From contig DHMW01000016.1 in the NCBI GenBank assembly GCA_002405995.1, positions 1-13,345 on the forward strand: 13,345 bases of DNA, in the 5' to 3' direction. The notes below the pieces were generated by a model. The model did no database searches. It saw only the letters and a program-made list of their open reading frames with translations, and was not told the origin of the DNA. The position numbers and the translations under genes are program-made. The DNA comes from Oscillospiraceae bacterium UBA4632. Lineage in GTDB: Bacteria; Bacillota; Clostridia; Oscillospirales; Oscillospiraceae. This document shows, piece by piece, positions 1 through 5,577 of this stretch; positions within the stretch are counted from its first letter, which is position 1; each line of letters starts with the position of its first letter.

Positions 1-635
1 GCCCACTGGTCGCTGACATTTTCCACCTTTTCGCGCAGCCGCTTGACGTGCACGTCCACCGTGCGCGAATCGCCGAAGTAGTCGAAGCCCCACACCTCGT
101 CGAGCAGCTGGTTGCGCGTATAGACGCGGTTGGGCGTGGAAGCGAGATGGTATAAAAGCTCCAGCTCCTTGGGCGGCGTGTCGATCTTTTTGCCGTCCAC
201 GATCAGCTCGTAGGAGTCGAGGTCGATGATGAGCTTGTCGAACACCAGGCGCTTGCGCGTGTCCTCGGGGATCTCGCTGCGGCGCAGCACCGCGTTGATG
301 CGCGCAAGCAGCTCCTTCATCTCGAAGGGCTTGACGACGTAGTCGTCCGCGCCCATCTCCAGCCCGTGGATGCGGTCGTTGACCTCGCCCTTGGCGGTGA
401 GCATGATGATGGGGCACTTGGAGGTCTCGCGGATCTTGGCGCACACGCCCCAGCCGTCGAGCACGGGGAGCATCACGTCCAGCAGCACGAGATCCGGCTC
501 CTGCGCCTTGAACTCCTCCACCGCCTTGCCGCCGTCGGCGGCGATGCGGACGTCGAAGCCTTCTTTGTCGAGATACATCTTGATGAGGTTGGAGATGTTG
601 TTGTCGTCCTCCACGACAAGGATATTGCGTGCCAT
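1..635 (-). CDS. OmpR/PhoB-family response regulator (partial, C-terminus beyond window)
   Basis: DNA-binding response regulator of a two-component system; it would be phosphorylated by a sensor kinase, probably the next gene beyond the window edge. The 211 visible residues begin at an ATG with GGAAGGG upstream. The receiver domain (about 1-120) is canonical: acidic pocket E9/D10/D11, phosphoacceptor D53 in LLDVMLP, T80 in MLTA, and K102 in VKPF. A winged-helix domain follows from about 128, with the recognition helix near SRTVDVHVKRLREKV close to the window edge. The family is normally about 225-235 residues, so only some 15-25 are missing. The sequence resembles the WalR/PhoP/RegX3 group, but I cannot assign a specific regulon. 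The gene is separated by 118 bp from the upstream gene and has its own promoter. Confidence 0.95.
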   Translation of the reverse strand, partial: MARNILVVEDDNNISNLIKMYLDKEGFDVRIAADGGKAVEEFKAQEPDLVLLDVMLPVLDGWGVCAKIRETSKCPIIMLTAKGEVNDRIHGLEMGADDYVVKPFEMKELLARINAVLRRSEIPEDTRKRLVFDKLIIDLDSYELIVDGKKIDTPPKELELLYHLASTPNRVYTRNQLLDEVWGFDYFGDSRTVDVHVKRLREKVENVSDQW

Positions 636-650
636 GCCGTATTCCCTTCC

Positions 651-666
651 GCACCCGGCCGGGTGC
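651..666. repeat. 16-bp perfect palindrome in the response-regulator leader
   Basis: GCACCCGGCCGGGTGC is a perfect palindrome lying in the 5' leader of the response-regulator mRNA, about 15 bp upstream of its start codon and just before the Shine-Dalgarno. It could form a short 6-bp hairpin with a GGCC loop. No T-tract follows on either strand, so it does not look like an intrinsic terminator. Confidence 0.5.
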
Positions 667-698
667 GCCTTTCTGCTGTGATCGGTCTTTTCAAGACT

Positions 699-729
699 AT
701 TATACGCGATATCACGCGCTTTTCCTGAA
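699..729 (-). promoter_or_regulatory. Promoter of the response-regulator gene
   Basis: On the minus strand a perfect -10 hexamer TATAAT (699-704) lies about 64 bp upstream of the start codon. The -35 region is poor: the best candidate is TTCAGG (724-729) with a long 19-bp spacer. Two hexamer direct repeats overlap and precede this weak -35, suggesting an activator-dependent or autoregulated promoter. Confidence 0.6.
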
Positions 730-743
730 CAATTTGTTAAACA
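726..743. promoter_or_regulatory. Tandem hexamer repeat upstream of the response-regulator promoter
   Basis: On the plus strand TGAACA (726-731), a 6-bp spacer, then TAAACA (738-743). The two hexamers differ at one base and lie 12 bp apart centre to centre, over and upstream of a poor -35. OmpR-family regulators bind tandem direct repeats of about this size, so autoregulation is plausible. It is inference only, because the established PhoP/WalR boxes use a 5-bp spacer. Confidence 0.35.
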
Positions 744-753
744 ATCAGCGCTC

Positions 754-1881
754 TCAGTCCCCGCGCTGCGCGGAAAGCTCGCTCAGCTGCGAGATAGGGA
801 CTCCCGCCGCGCGCAGGCGGGAGAGCAGCGTGCTCCACTGCTCCTGCACGCTCTCGTCCGTGCCGAGGTAGGCGGCGCAGCCGCCTCTGCGCGCCTTGGA
901 TGCGATATTGCTCGCCGCGCGCGAGACAGAGGGAAACGAAACACTGTAGTCAAGGTCGATGGCGATGGGGCAGTAGCCCGCCTCCTGCACGGCGCGCACC
1001 GTCGTGTCCGACGCGCCGGAGAGACAAACAAGGCGTGTTTTTTCGTTGCACGCCGCCCACATGGCGCGGTTGGCGCGCTCGATGGCGCTGAGCGTGCGCG
1101 CGCTGCCGCCGGAGCCGTCGATGCGCAGCGCGGCGGCGCTGCCGCTGACGAGCAGGCGGCGCAGCAGGTCGCCGGAGTCTGCGATCTGCCGCTCGGAAAA
1201 GAGGAAGGTCGCCTTGCCGCCCGCAGAGGCGAGCGCGTCGAGCAGCGCGCCGCCGGACGCCGCATCCGTGACGCGGACAAGGAGATAGGCGCGGTCCACG
1301 CTGTCATCCGTGTTGACGGAGGGCGTGTCGTTGTCGTTTCTGCCGCTGTTGTAGGTTTTCATATATTCGTTATAGCGCTGCTCCATCGAGGAAGCGGCCG
1401 CCTCGATGAATTTTGCGTCGGACAGCACCACCGTGTCGCTCTTGAGACGCACAAGGTAGCCGTAGTTCACGCGCGTGTAGCTGTAGTCGAGCGAGAAAAA
1501 CTGCGTCAGCAGCTCGACAGGCAGGAACACCACATCCCCGCGCACAATGGCGGGCGAGCCGTACTGCCTGCCGCTTTGATCCGTGGCGGTCCCGGCGGAG
1601 AGGTCGAACGTCAGCGCGCTGCCCTGGCGGTAGACCACGGCAGTCTTTGCGTCGCGGCTGCGGGCGTAAAACACGCCGAGATCCGTGCCGGAGACGGCGG
1701 TATAGGGCACATAGAGCCGCCCGCCCGACCAGAAGGGCATCGTGTCGTCGCTCAGATCCGGCAGCAGCTGGTCGTTGACGGAGGTGAAGTAGACCGTCGG
1801 CTCTGCCGAGCCGGTCCCCGGCGCAAGCGTGCAGAGCAGCAGAAGTGCGAGCAGCAGGCAGAGCAGGCGCCGGTGCTTCAT
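754..1881 (-). CDS. Secreted stalk-domain protein with degenerate NodB-like domain
   Basis: Predicted exported protein of 375 residues. The start chosen is the ATG at 1881, preceded by AAGGGGG; it begins with MKHRRLL and a typical signal peptide (about 1-26, cleavage near GSA-E). Residues about 28-140 resemble the copper-amine-oxidase N-terminal-like 'stalk' domain common in secreted Clostridia proteins, with the pattern GGRLYVPYTAVSG...VFLPVELL. Residues about 200-372 follow the layout of a polysaccharide deacetylase: a strand, a helix, KATFLFSE, and a C-terminal TLLSRLRAAGVPISQLSEL. The catalytic signatures are gone: the usual FDDG is VTDAASG, and the metal-binding HxxxH stretch is replaced by RIDGSGGS. 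It is therefore probably a binding or structural protein of the cell envelope. It lies 69 bp downstream of spoIID but has its own promoter. Confidence 0.75.
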   Translation of the reverse strand: MKHRRLLCLLLALLLLCTLAPGTGSAEPTVYFTSVNDQLLPDLSDDTMPFWSGGRLYVPYTAVSGTDLGVFYARSRDAKTAVVYRQGSALTFDLSAGTATDQSGRQYGSPAIVRGDVVFLPVELLTQFFSLDYSYTRVNYGYLVRLKSDTVVLSDAKFIEAAASSMEQRYNEYMKTYNSGRNDNDTPSVNTDDSVDRAYLLVRVTDAASGGALLDALASAGGKATFLFSERQIADSGDLLRRLLVSGSAAALRIDGSGGSARTLSAIERANRAMWAACNEKTRLVCLSGASDTTVRAVQEAGYCPIAIDLDYSVSFPSVSRAASNIASKARRGGCAAYLGTDESVQEQWSTLLSRLRAAGVPISQLSELSAQRGD

Positions 1882-1911
1882 GGTCCATTCCCCCTTGTGA
1901 TTTATCTTTAC

Positions 1912-1940
1912 AGTATAGCAGAGCCGCACGCATTTTGCAA
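1912..1940 (-). promoter_or_regulatory. SigA-type promoter of the stalk-domain gene
   Basis: On the minus strand TTGCAA (1935-1940), 17-bp spacer, TATACT (1912-1917), ending about 30 bp upstream of the start codon. It allows the gene to be expressed independently of the sporulation promoter of spoIID. Confidence 0.75.
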
Positions 1941-1950
1941 CCTCTGCGCC

Positions 1951-2955
1951 TCAGCTCTCAGCGTAATAACCCACCGTTGTGCCGGAAAAATAATGCTGCA
2001 CGATCTCCTCGGCGGAGCAGCCCTCCTTCGCCATGGCGTTCGCGCCGTATTGGCTCATGCCCACGCCGTGGCCGTAGCCCGTGACATGAAAGGTGAACGT
2101 TCCGTTTTGATACGCCGCCGTGAACGACGGCGAGCGCAGCGAGAGCAGCATCCGCAGGTCATTGCCGCGCAGCTTCACGCCGCCGACCGTGACGGAAGCG
2201 ACATAGCCGGCTTCGTTTCGCACGATGTCGCGGATCCAGCCCTCGGGGCTGCCGGAAAGGTCTGCGTCGGGATAGGCGGCGAGCACGCGCTCCTTCAGCT
2301 CTGCGGCGGCGAAGGAGGCAACGGAGTAATAGTTGGGCACCAGCTCCTCGTTTTCCGGGCTGCTCACGCCCTTGAGGTACGGCAGATCGTTCAGCCACAC
2401 GTCGCCCGCTCCCTGTGTGCTGCCGCCGGCAGAGGAAAAGAACACCGCAAGGATGGGCGCGCCGTCGTACAGGATGACCTCGCCGTCCGTCTCACTGACG
2501 GCGCGCGCAAGCTTTTCCTCATAGAATACCGCCATGCTCCCCCAGTCGGCAGCCGCCTGCTCCGCGGTTTTGTACGCCTTGCAGCAGTTGATGTCGTCGC
2601 AGGCGTCGGCATCGGGGTGGTTGGCGCTGCCGCTGCGGATGCGGTAGAGCGTGTAGGTGCGCGCGGCGATCGCCTGCGCCTTGAGCGCCTCTTCCTCAAA
2701 CGAGGCGGGCATTTCCGCGCGCAGCACGCCGAGCAGATATGTGCCCATGTCCATCTCTGTGATTTCCCCGCCGTGCAGCACGCGCAGCGTCCTTGCACTG
2801 TCGCGCGCACCGGGGGTGGTCTGCCCGCCAGCAAGGGGCTGCCCGCTCCCGCCCGAGTCGTCCGGCTCGCTTTCGCTGCGTCCCGCGGCGGCCCACGCCA
2901 AGACCCAGATCAGCCCCAGCAGCAGAATGACGATACGAAGATAGTGCTTCAGCAT
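1951..2955 (-). CDS. spoIID: Stage II sporulation protein D, peptidoglycan lytic transglycosylase
   Basis: Membrane-anchored lytic transglycosylase of the engulfment machinery; with SpoIIM and SpoIIP it degrades septal peptidoglycan from the mother-cell side. The 334 residues begin with one N-terminal membrane anchor (about 5-23). The catalytic glutamate is E81 in VLRAEMPASFEEEALKAQAI, the family hallmark, followed by AARTYTLYR. H113, C119 and C125 have the H-x5-C-x5-C spacing that I recall as the zinc site of the Clostridioides difficile enzyme. SSAGG (174-178) and GYGHGVGMSQYGA (293-305) are the other conserved motifs. Length is normal. The start is an ATG with GGGAGG five bases upstream. 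A SigE-type promoter precedes it, consistent with mother-cell expression. SpoIIM and SpoIIP are not in this window. Confidence 0.95.
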   Translation of the reverse strand: MLKHYLRIVILLLGLIWVLAWAAAGRSESEPDDSGGSGQPLAGGQTTPGARDSARTLRVLHGGEITEMDMGTYLLGVLRAEMPASFEEEALKAQAIAARTYTLYRIRSGSANHPDADACDDINCCKAYKTAEQAAADWGSMAVFYEEKLARAVSETDGEVILYDGAPILAVFFSSAGGSTQGAGDVWLNDLPYLKGVSSPENEELVPNYYSVASFAAAELKERVLAAYPDADLSGSPEGWIRDIVRNEAGYVASVTVGGVKLRGNDLRMLLSLRSPSFTAAYQNGTFTFHVTGYGHGVGMSQYGANAMAKEGCSAEEIVQHYFSGTTVGYYAES

Positions 2956-3008
2956 TGATCCCTCCCTGCGGCCGGCAGCCGCAATGCTCTCGTGACGGTG
3001 TCTTTATC

Positions 3009-3037
3009 AGTGTATGACCGACTTGTCCGCAAAATGA
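3009..3037 (-). promoter_or_regulatory. Putative SigE promoter of spoIID
   Basis: On the minus strand CATACACT (3009-3016) matches the SigE -10 consensus CATACAHT exactly. The element TCATTTT (3031-3037), 14 bp upstream, matches the -35 consensus GHATATT at 5 of 7 positions. It lies about 55 bp upstream of the spoIID start, and spoIID is a known SigE target in Bacillus subtilis. Confidence 0.7.
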
Positions 3038-3041
3038 TTCA

Positions 3042-3070
3042 TGGACAAACGGGGATGAGTGTGCTATCAT
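3042..3070 (+). promoter_or_regulatory. SigA-type promoter of the divergent membrane-protein gene
   Basis: TGGACA (3042-3047), 17-bp spacer, TATCAT (3065-3070). It reads into the membrane-protein gene starting at 3133 and lies back to back with the SigE promoter of spoIID. Confidence 0.7.
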
Positions 3071-3132
3071 TACAGAGTAGGTGCTTTCCGGCGCTGCGCG
3101 CCGTATTCCGGAAAAAGAAAGGATTCGGTTTT

Positions 3133-3873
3133 GTGAAAATTCTTCATTGGCTTTTGCTGGCGCTCTTTTCCGCCGCGGCGGCGCTGGCGCGCCTCCGCTT
3201 GCTGGCGGCCGGCTTTGACGCGGACGGCCTTCCCGTCCCGATGGACCTCAATACCATGGCGCTGCCCGCGGTGCTCGCCGCCGCGGCGGTCGCCTCAGTC
3301 ATTATGGCGCGGCGATATCCCTCCCAGCGTGAGCTGTGCGGCAGCATGGACCTCTACTTCACCTTCCGCCGCTCGACGCTCGCGGTCATGCTGATGGTGC
3401 TCGGCAGCTTTGCGTTCATCGGCTCGGCGGTCGTTTCGCTGGTGTTTTCGCAGCGCACGGCGCCGCAGCTCCTGCTGGCGGCGTTTCTTGCCGCGGGCGC
3501 GGTCTGCCTGCTCGTCGCGCTCTTTGCGCTGCGGCGGGAGGCGGAATTTTCCGGCGTCCTGCTGCTCGTGCCGGTGTGTGCGCTGGTGCTGCGTCTGATC
3601 TTTTTCTACCGCGAGCACACCGCCGACCCCGTGCTGCGCCACTTTTACGTGGAAACACTGGCGCTCGCGGCGCTGACGGTGCTGCTGCTCGAATTTGCGG
3701 CCTTTGCGTTCCGCGGCGGCGCGCCGCGGCTGCTGATGCCCGCGAGTACGATGAGCGTCATCCTCTGCGCGGCGGCGCTGGCCGCGCGCCCCTCGCTTGC
3801 AGAAATGCTCTTCTACTTTGGCGGCGCGTGGATCGCGCTCGGCATCGGTGCGGCGGCGGACTTCGACCCATAA
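3133..3873 (+). CDS. Multi-pass membrane protein of unknown function
   Basis: I do not recognise a family. The open frame extends upstream to 2992, but the likely start is the GTG at 3133: it has AAAGGA nine bases upstream, the promoter ends at 3070, and an earlier start would overlap that promoter. The resulting 246 residues begin directly with a hydrophobic helix (KILHWLLLALFSAAAALARL). I count about seven or eight hydrophobic segments: near 3-20, 42-60, 83-103, 111-132, 138-153, 168-188, 200-215 and 220-238. Short loops contain basic runs such as MARRYPSQREL. No catalytic or binding motif is visible. It is monocistronic, with its own promoter and a terminator 17 bp after the stop. Confidence 0.75.
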   Translation: MKILHWLLLALFSAAAALARLRLLAAGFDADGLPVPMDLNTMALPAVLAAAAVASVIMARRYPSQRELCGSMDLYFTFRRSTLAVMLMVLGSFAFIGSAVVSLVFSQRTAPQLLLAAFLAAGAVCLLVALFALRREAEFSGVLLLVPVCALVLRLIFFYREHTADPVLRHFYVETLALAALTVLLLEFAAFAFRGGAPRLLMPASTMSVILCAAALAARPSLAEMLFYFGGAWIALGIGAAADFDP

Positions 3874-3889
3874 GGCAGACGGAATAACG

Positions 3890-3916
3890 AAAAAGGACGC
3901 CGAAGGCGTCCTTTTT
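3890..3916. terminator. Intrinsic terminator after the membrane-protein gene
   Basis: A perfect 12-bp stem, AAAAAGGACGCC (3890-3901) and GGCGTCCTTTTT (3905-3916), with a GAA loop. The T-run on one side and A-run on the other make it able to work on both strands. It marks the end of the left host operon. Confidence 0.9.
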
Positions 3917-3961
3917 CTTATAAGATGGAAGATTGGATGAAAAGAAGCTATTGTCTCTTGC

Positions 3962-4022
3962 AAGTATTAAGATAAAGGACGGTTGTTAACAAAGTTCAGG
4001 GGAAAGTATTACAAAAGTATTA
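3962..4022 (+). repeat. Three AAGTATTA direct repeats left of the element
   Basis: AAGTATTA occurs at 3962-3969, 4004-4011 and 4015-4022. The last two are spaced 11 bp. They are outside the proposed attL core, on the host side. The function is unknown; they could be a chance AT-rich cluster. Confidence 0.4.
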
Positions 4023-4043
4023 AATCCAAATAACCGCCGGAAC

Positions 4044-4060
4044 CCCTTGCAAATCAAGGG
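4044..4060. other. Putative attL core with inverted repeat
   Basis: CCCTTG (4044-4049) and CAAGGG (4055-4060) flank CAAAT, the arrangement of a tyrosine-recombinase core site. The nine bases AAATCAAGG (4051-4059) are identical to the right end. A second similar hairpin, CCCTTGC/GCAAGGG (4064-4080), follows immediately. The exact crossover cannot be fixed from this window alone. Confidence 0.55.
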
Positions 4061-4096
4061 AAGCCCTTGCGGCGCAAGGGTTTGCGGCCTGCGCGG

Positions 4097-4124
4097 GACT
4101 GTGCGAGACTGTGCCAGACTGGCT
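4097..4124 (+). repeat. Three 10-bp phased repeats in the left arm
   Basis: GACTGTGC occurs at 4097-4104 and 4107-4114, with a third degenerate copy GACTGGCT at 4117-4124. The exact 10-bp period places all copies on one helix face. Between the core and the integrase arm sites, this could be an excisionase or accessory binding site. Confidence 0.5.
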
Positions 4125-4132
4125 ATCCTTCG

Positions 4133-4184
4133 GACGCAGTAATGACGCAGTGGCGATTTCTGACCCGCAGTCAAATGACGCACG
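4133..4184 (+). repeat. Left integrase arm-type repeats (GACGCAGT)
   Basis: GACGCAGT occurs at 4133-4140 and 4144-4151 (period 11), with related copies CCGCAGT (4165-4171) and GACGCACG (4177-4184). The same doublet with the same period occurs at the other end of the element at 10654-10672. Integrases with an N-terminal arm-binding domain recognise such direct repeats. Confidence 0.65.
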
Positions 4185-4193
4185 AAAGCGAAA

Positions 4194-5315
4194 TTACTTT
4201 ACAGCCTCTTTGTTCTCTCGCTCTTCGGCCCTCATCGCGAGATAGGCGTTGACCCGCTCCGCGCCGCTGGCATGATGGCGGGCGCGCAGCTCTGTATAGA
4301 CCGTGGTCGTGACCTGCTCCGTGTCGCCGATATAGGCTGCCGTCGTCTTTGCGTCAAGCCCTGCCTCGTAGCAGATCGTCGTGAAGCTGTGACGGAAACA
4401 GTGCGGCGTGATGGGGTACGTTGGGATCGGCTCCCCGTTTTCGTTGTAGACGTATTCGGCAAGCCCGGCGTTTCGGCAGTATTTTTGCCAACGGGCTTGT
4501 AGCTGTGCCGCGGTCAACGGCTTTCCGTCTTCATTGTGGAAGATCAGGCCGAGCCGCCGGTTTGGCAGCACGTCAGCGAGAGGGGAGAGCAGGGGGATCA
4601 CGCGCCCGCTGCCGTCATTGTTCTCGCGGTTCTTGTTTTTGAGATGACGTTCAAGGTGCGGGGTGTTCCCGTATGCGTAGTTGAGCTTTTTGTTGATGGT
4701 GATCGTCCCGGCCTTGCGGTCGATATCCTGCCAGTTGAGCGCCAGCAGCTCACCGCGGCGGCAGCCGGTATAGAGCAGCATCATGCCGAGAAGATAGTCT
4801 TCTCCGCGGTATTCCTCGACCTTGCGCTCTTCCTCTTCCGTCAGCGCGTGGCGCTGCTTTTTCGGCAGATTCCGGCTTTTGCGGACCTCTGCCGCAGGGC
4901 TTACATCGATATCCCCTTGCAGCACTGCATGGGCGAAGATCTGCTTGATCACGCCCAGCTCGATCTGCACAGTGTCGCGGGCATAGCCGTGCTTTTCGAA
5001 GGCGGTGATATACCGCTTGATGTCCAGCGGGGAAACGCCTCCCGCCTCGCCCCTGAACGCATCCTTGATGCGCTCGACGGCATAGCGATATACGCGGTAA
5101 GTGCTCATCGATAGCTCAGGTTCCCGCATTGCGAGCCATTCGTCAGCAATGACGGGGACCTTTCTTCCGACCTTCTTTTCGGTGTTGTACTCGAGGATCT
5201 TTCGGTCGATCTCTGCGCACGTTTTCCCTCGGAAAAATATCCGCTTGCCGTTGATGGTCCGGCTTGTCTCAAATAACCCGTCCTTTCTCTGGTGATATTT
5301 TTTCTTTGTTGCCAT
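4194..5315 (-). CDS. int: Tyrosine recombinase / phage integrase
   Basis: Site-specific recombinase that would integrate and excise the element at the att cores. The 373 residues show an N-terminal arm-DNA-binding domain (about 1-55, KDGLFETSRTINGKRIFFRGKT), a core-binding SAM-like domain (about 55-150) and a C-terminal catalytic domain. Catalytic residues are R186 (TGCRRGELLAL), a beta-hairpin lysine near 209-210 (INKK), H305 and R308 (PHCFRHS) and nucleophile Y340 (TTTVYTEL). The position usually occupied by histidine in LGH is D331 (YIGDTEQ), a variant seen in other Bacillota integrases. Length is normal, so the gene looks intact. The start is the ATG at 5315 with GGGAGG eight bases upstream. 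This Shine-Dalgarno segment is complementary to the 5' end of the putative RNA at 5374. The gene ends beside attL. Confidence 0.95.
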   Translation of the reverse strand: MATKKKYHQRKDGLFETSRTINGKRIFFRGKTCAEIDRKILEYNTEKKVGRKVPVIADEWLAMREPELSMSTYRVYRYAVERIKDAFRGEAGGVSPLDIKRYITAFEKHGYARDTVQIELGVIKQIFAHAVLQGDIDVSPAAEVRKSRNLPKKQRHALTEEEERKVEEYRGEDYLLGMMLLYTGCRRGELLALNWQDIDRKAGTITINKKLNYAYGNTPHLERHLKNKNRENNDGSGRVIPLLSPLADVLPNRRLGLIFHNEDGKPLTAAQLQARWQKYCRNAGLAEYVYNENGEPIPTYPITPHCFRHSFTTICYEAGLDAKTTAAYIGDTEQVTTTVYTELRARHHASGAERVNAYLAMRAEERENKEAVK

Positions 5316-5338
5316 GATGGTTACCTCCCAAATGTTAC

Positions 5339-5367
5339 TTGTCAGACAATGGAAGGCGTGCTATACT
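5339..5367 (+). promoter_or_regulatory. Promoter of the putative antisense RNA, overlapping a dyad
   Basis: TTGTCA (5339-5344), 17-bp spacer, TATACT (5362-5367) on the plus strand, facing away from the integrase. The -35 overlaps a perfect inverted repeat TTGTC-A-GACAA (5339-5349), a possible operator. The predicted start is about 5374-5376. Confidence 0.7.
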
Positions 5368-5373
5368 GTGTCT

Positions 5374-5459
5374 TGACCTCCCAAATTTGCCTTGCTTCGT
5401 CGTGGTTGCGGGGTAGATCGGTCAAAGCGTCCTGCGTTGCCGCGCAGGGCGCTTTTTTA
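5374..5459 (+). ncRNA. Putative antisense small RNA against integrase translation
   Basis: A plus-strand transcript of about 85 nt is defined by the promoter ending at 5367 and an intrinsic terminator at 5426-5459. No coding region with a ribosome binding site lies inside. The 5' end carries ACCUCCCAAAU (5376-5386), perfectly complementary over 11 nt to AUUUGGGAGGU of the integrase mRNA (minus strand of 5323-5333), which includes the whole Shine-Dalgarno. The RNA can also fold with UUGACC (5373-5378) against GGUCAA (5420-5425), which would partly mask the antisense segment. I infer translational control of integrase, by analogy with RNA-OUT of Tn10 or C4-type phage antisense RNAs. The same repeat could instead be a duplicated integrase leader. 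Confidence 0.6.
5426..5459 (+). terminator. Intrinsic terminator of the putative antisense RNA
   Basis: Eleven-base-pair stem AGCGTCCTGCG (5426-5436) with CGCAGGGCGCT (5443-5453), containing one T-G wobble, a 6-nt loop, and TTTTTTATT after the stem. It is directional for the plus strand, where no protein gene is present, which supports a dedicated short transcript. Confidence 0.85.
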
Positions 5460-5549
5460 TTGCTCAGATTCGCGCGACGTTGCCGCGTGCGCGCGTTTCT
5501 GGTGTCAGTATGTAGAAGGGAGCGGGTAGCGTTTGGACGTGATAACGCG

Positions 5550-5577
5550 CCCCTGACAGACGATTGTCTGTCAGGGG
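5550..5577. repeat. Perfect 12-bp hairpin overlapping the repressor stop codon
   Basis: CCCCTGACAGAC (5550-5561) and GTCTGTCAGGGG (5566-5577) with a GATT loop. It covers the repressor stop codon (5571-5573). No T-run follows on the minus strand, so it may stabilise the 3' end or be an imperfect terminator. Its position coincides with the apparent C-terminal truncation of the repressor. Confidence 0.6.

Noticed and set aside
651..666. Intrinsic terminator before the response regulator
   Set aside because: The palindrome lies in the leader downstream of the promoter and has no T-run on either strand.
366..728. Plus-strand frame opposite the response regulator
   Set aside because: It is a shadow of the regulator's codon pattern; the minus strand shows all receiver-domain catalytic residues.
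1576..2958. Long 460-residue plus-strand frame opposite the stalk and spoIID genes
   Set aside because: Rich in A, R, H and G with no domain; it is antisense to two genes with clear families and is a product of high GC.
3295..3963. Minus-strand 222-residue frame over the membrane protein
   Set aside because: Composition dominated by R, Q, E and H, running through the terminator; the plus frame has promoter, ribosome site and membrane helices.
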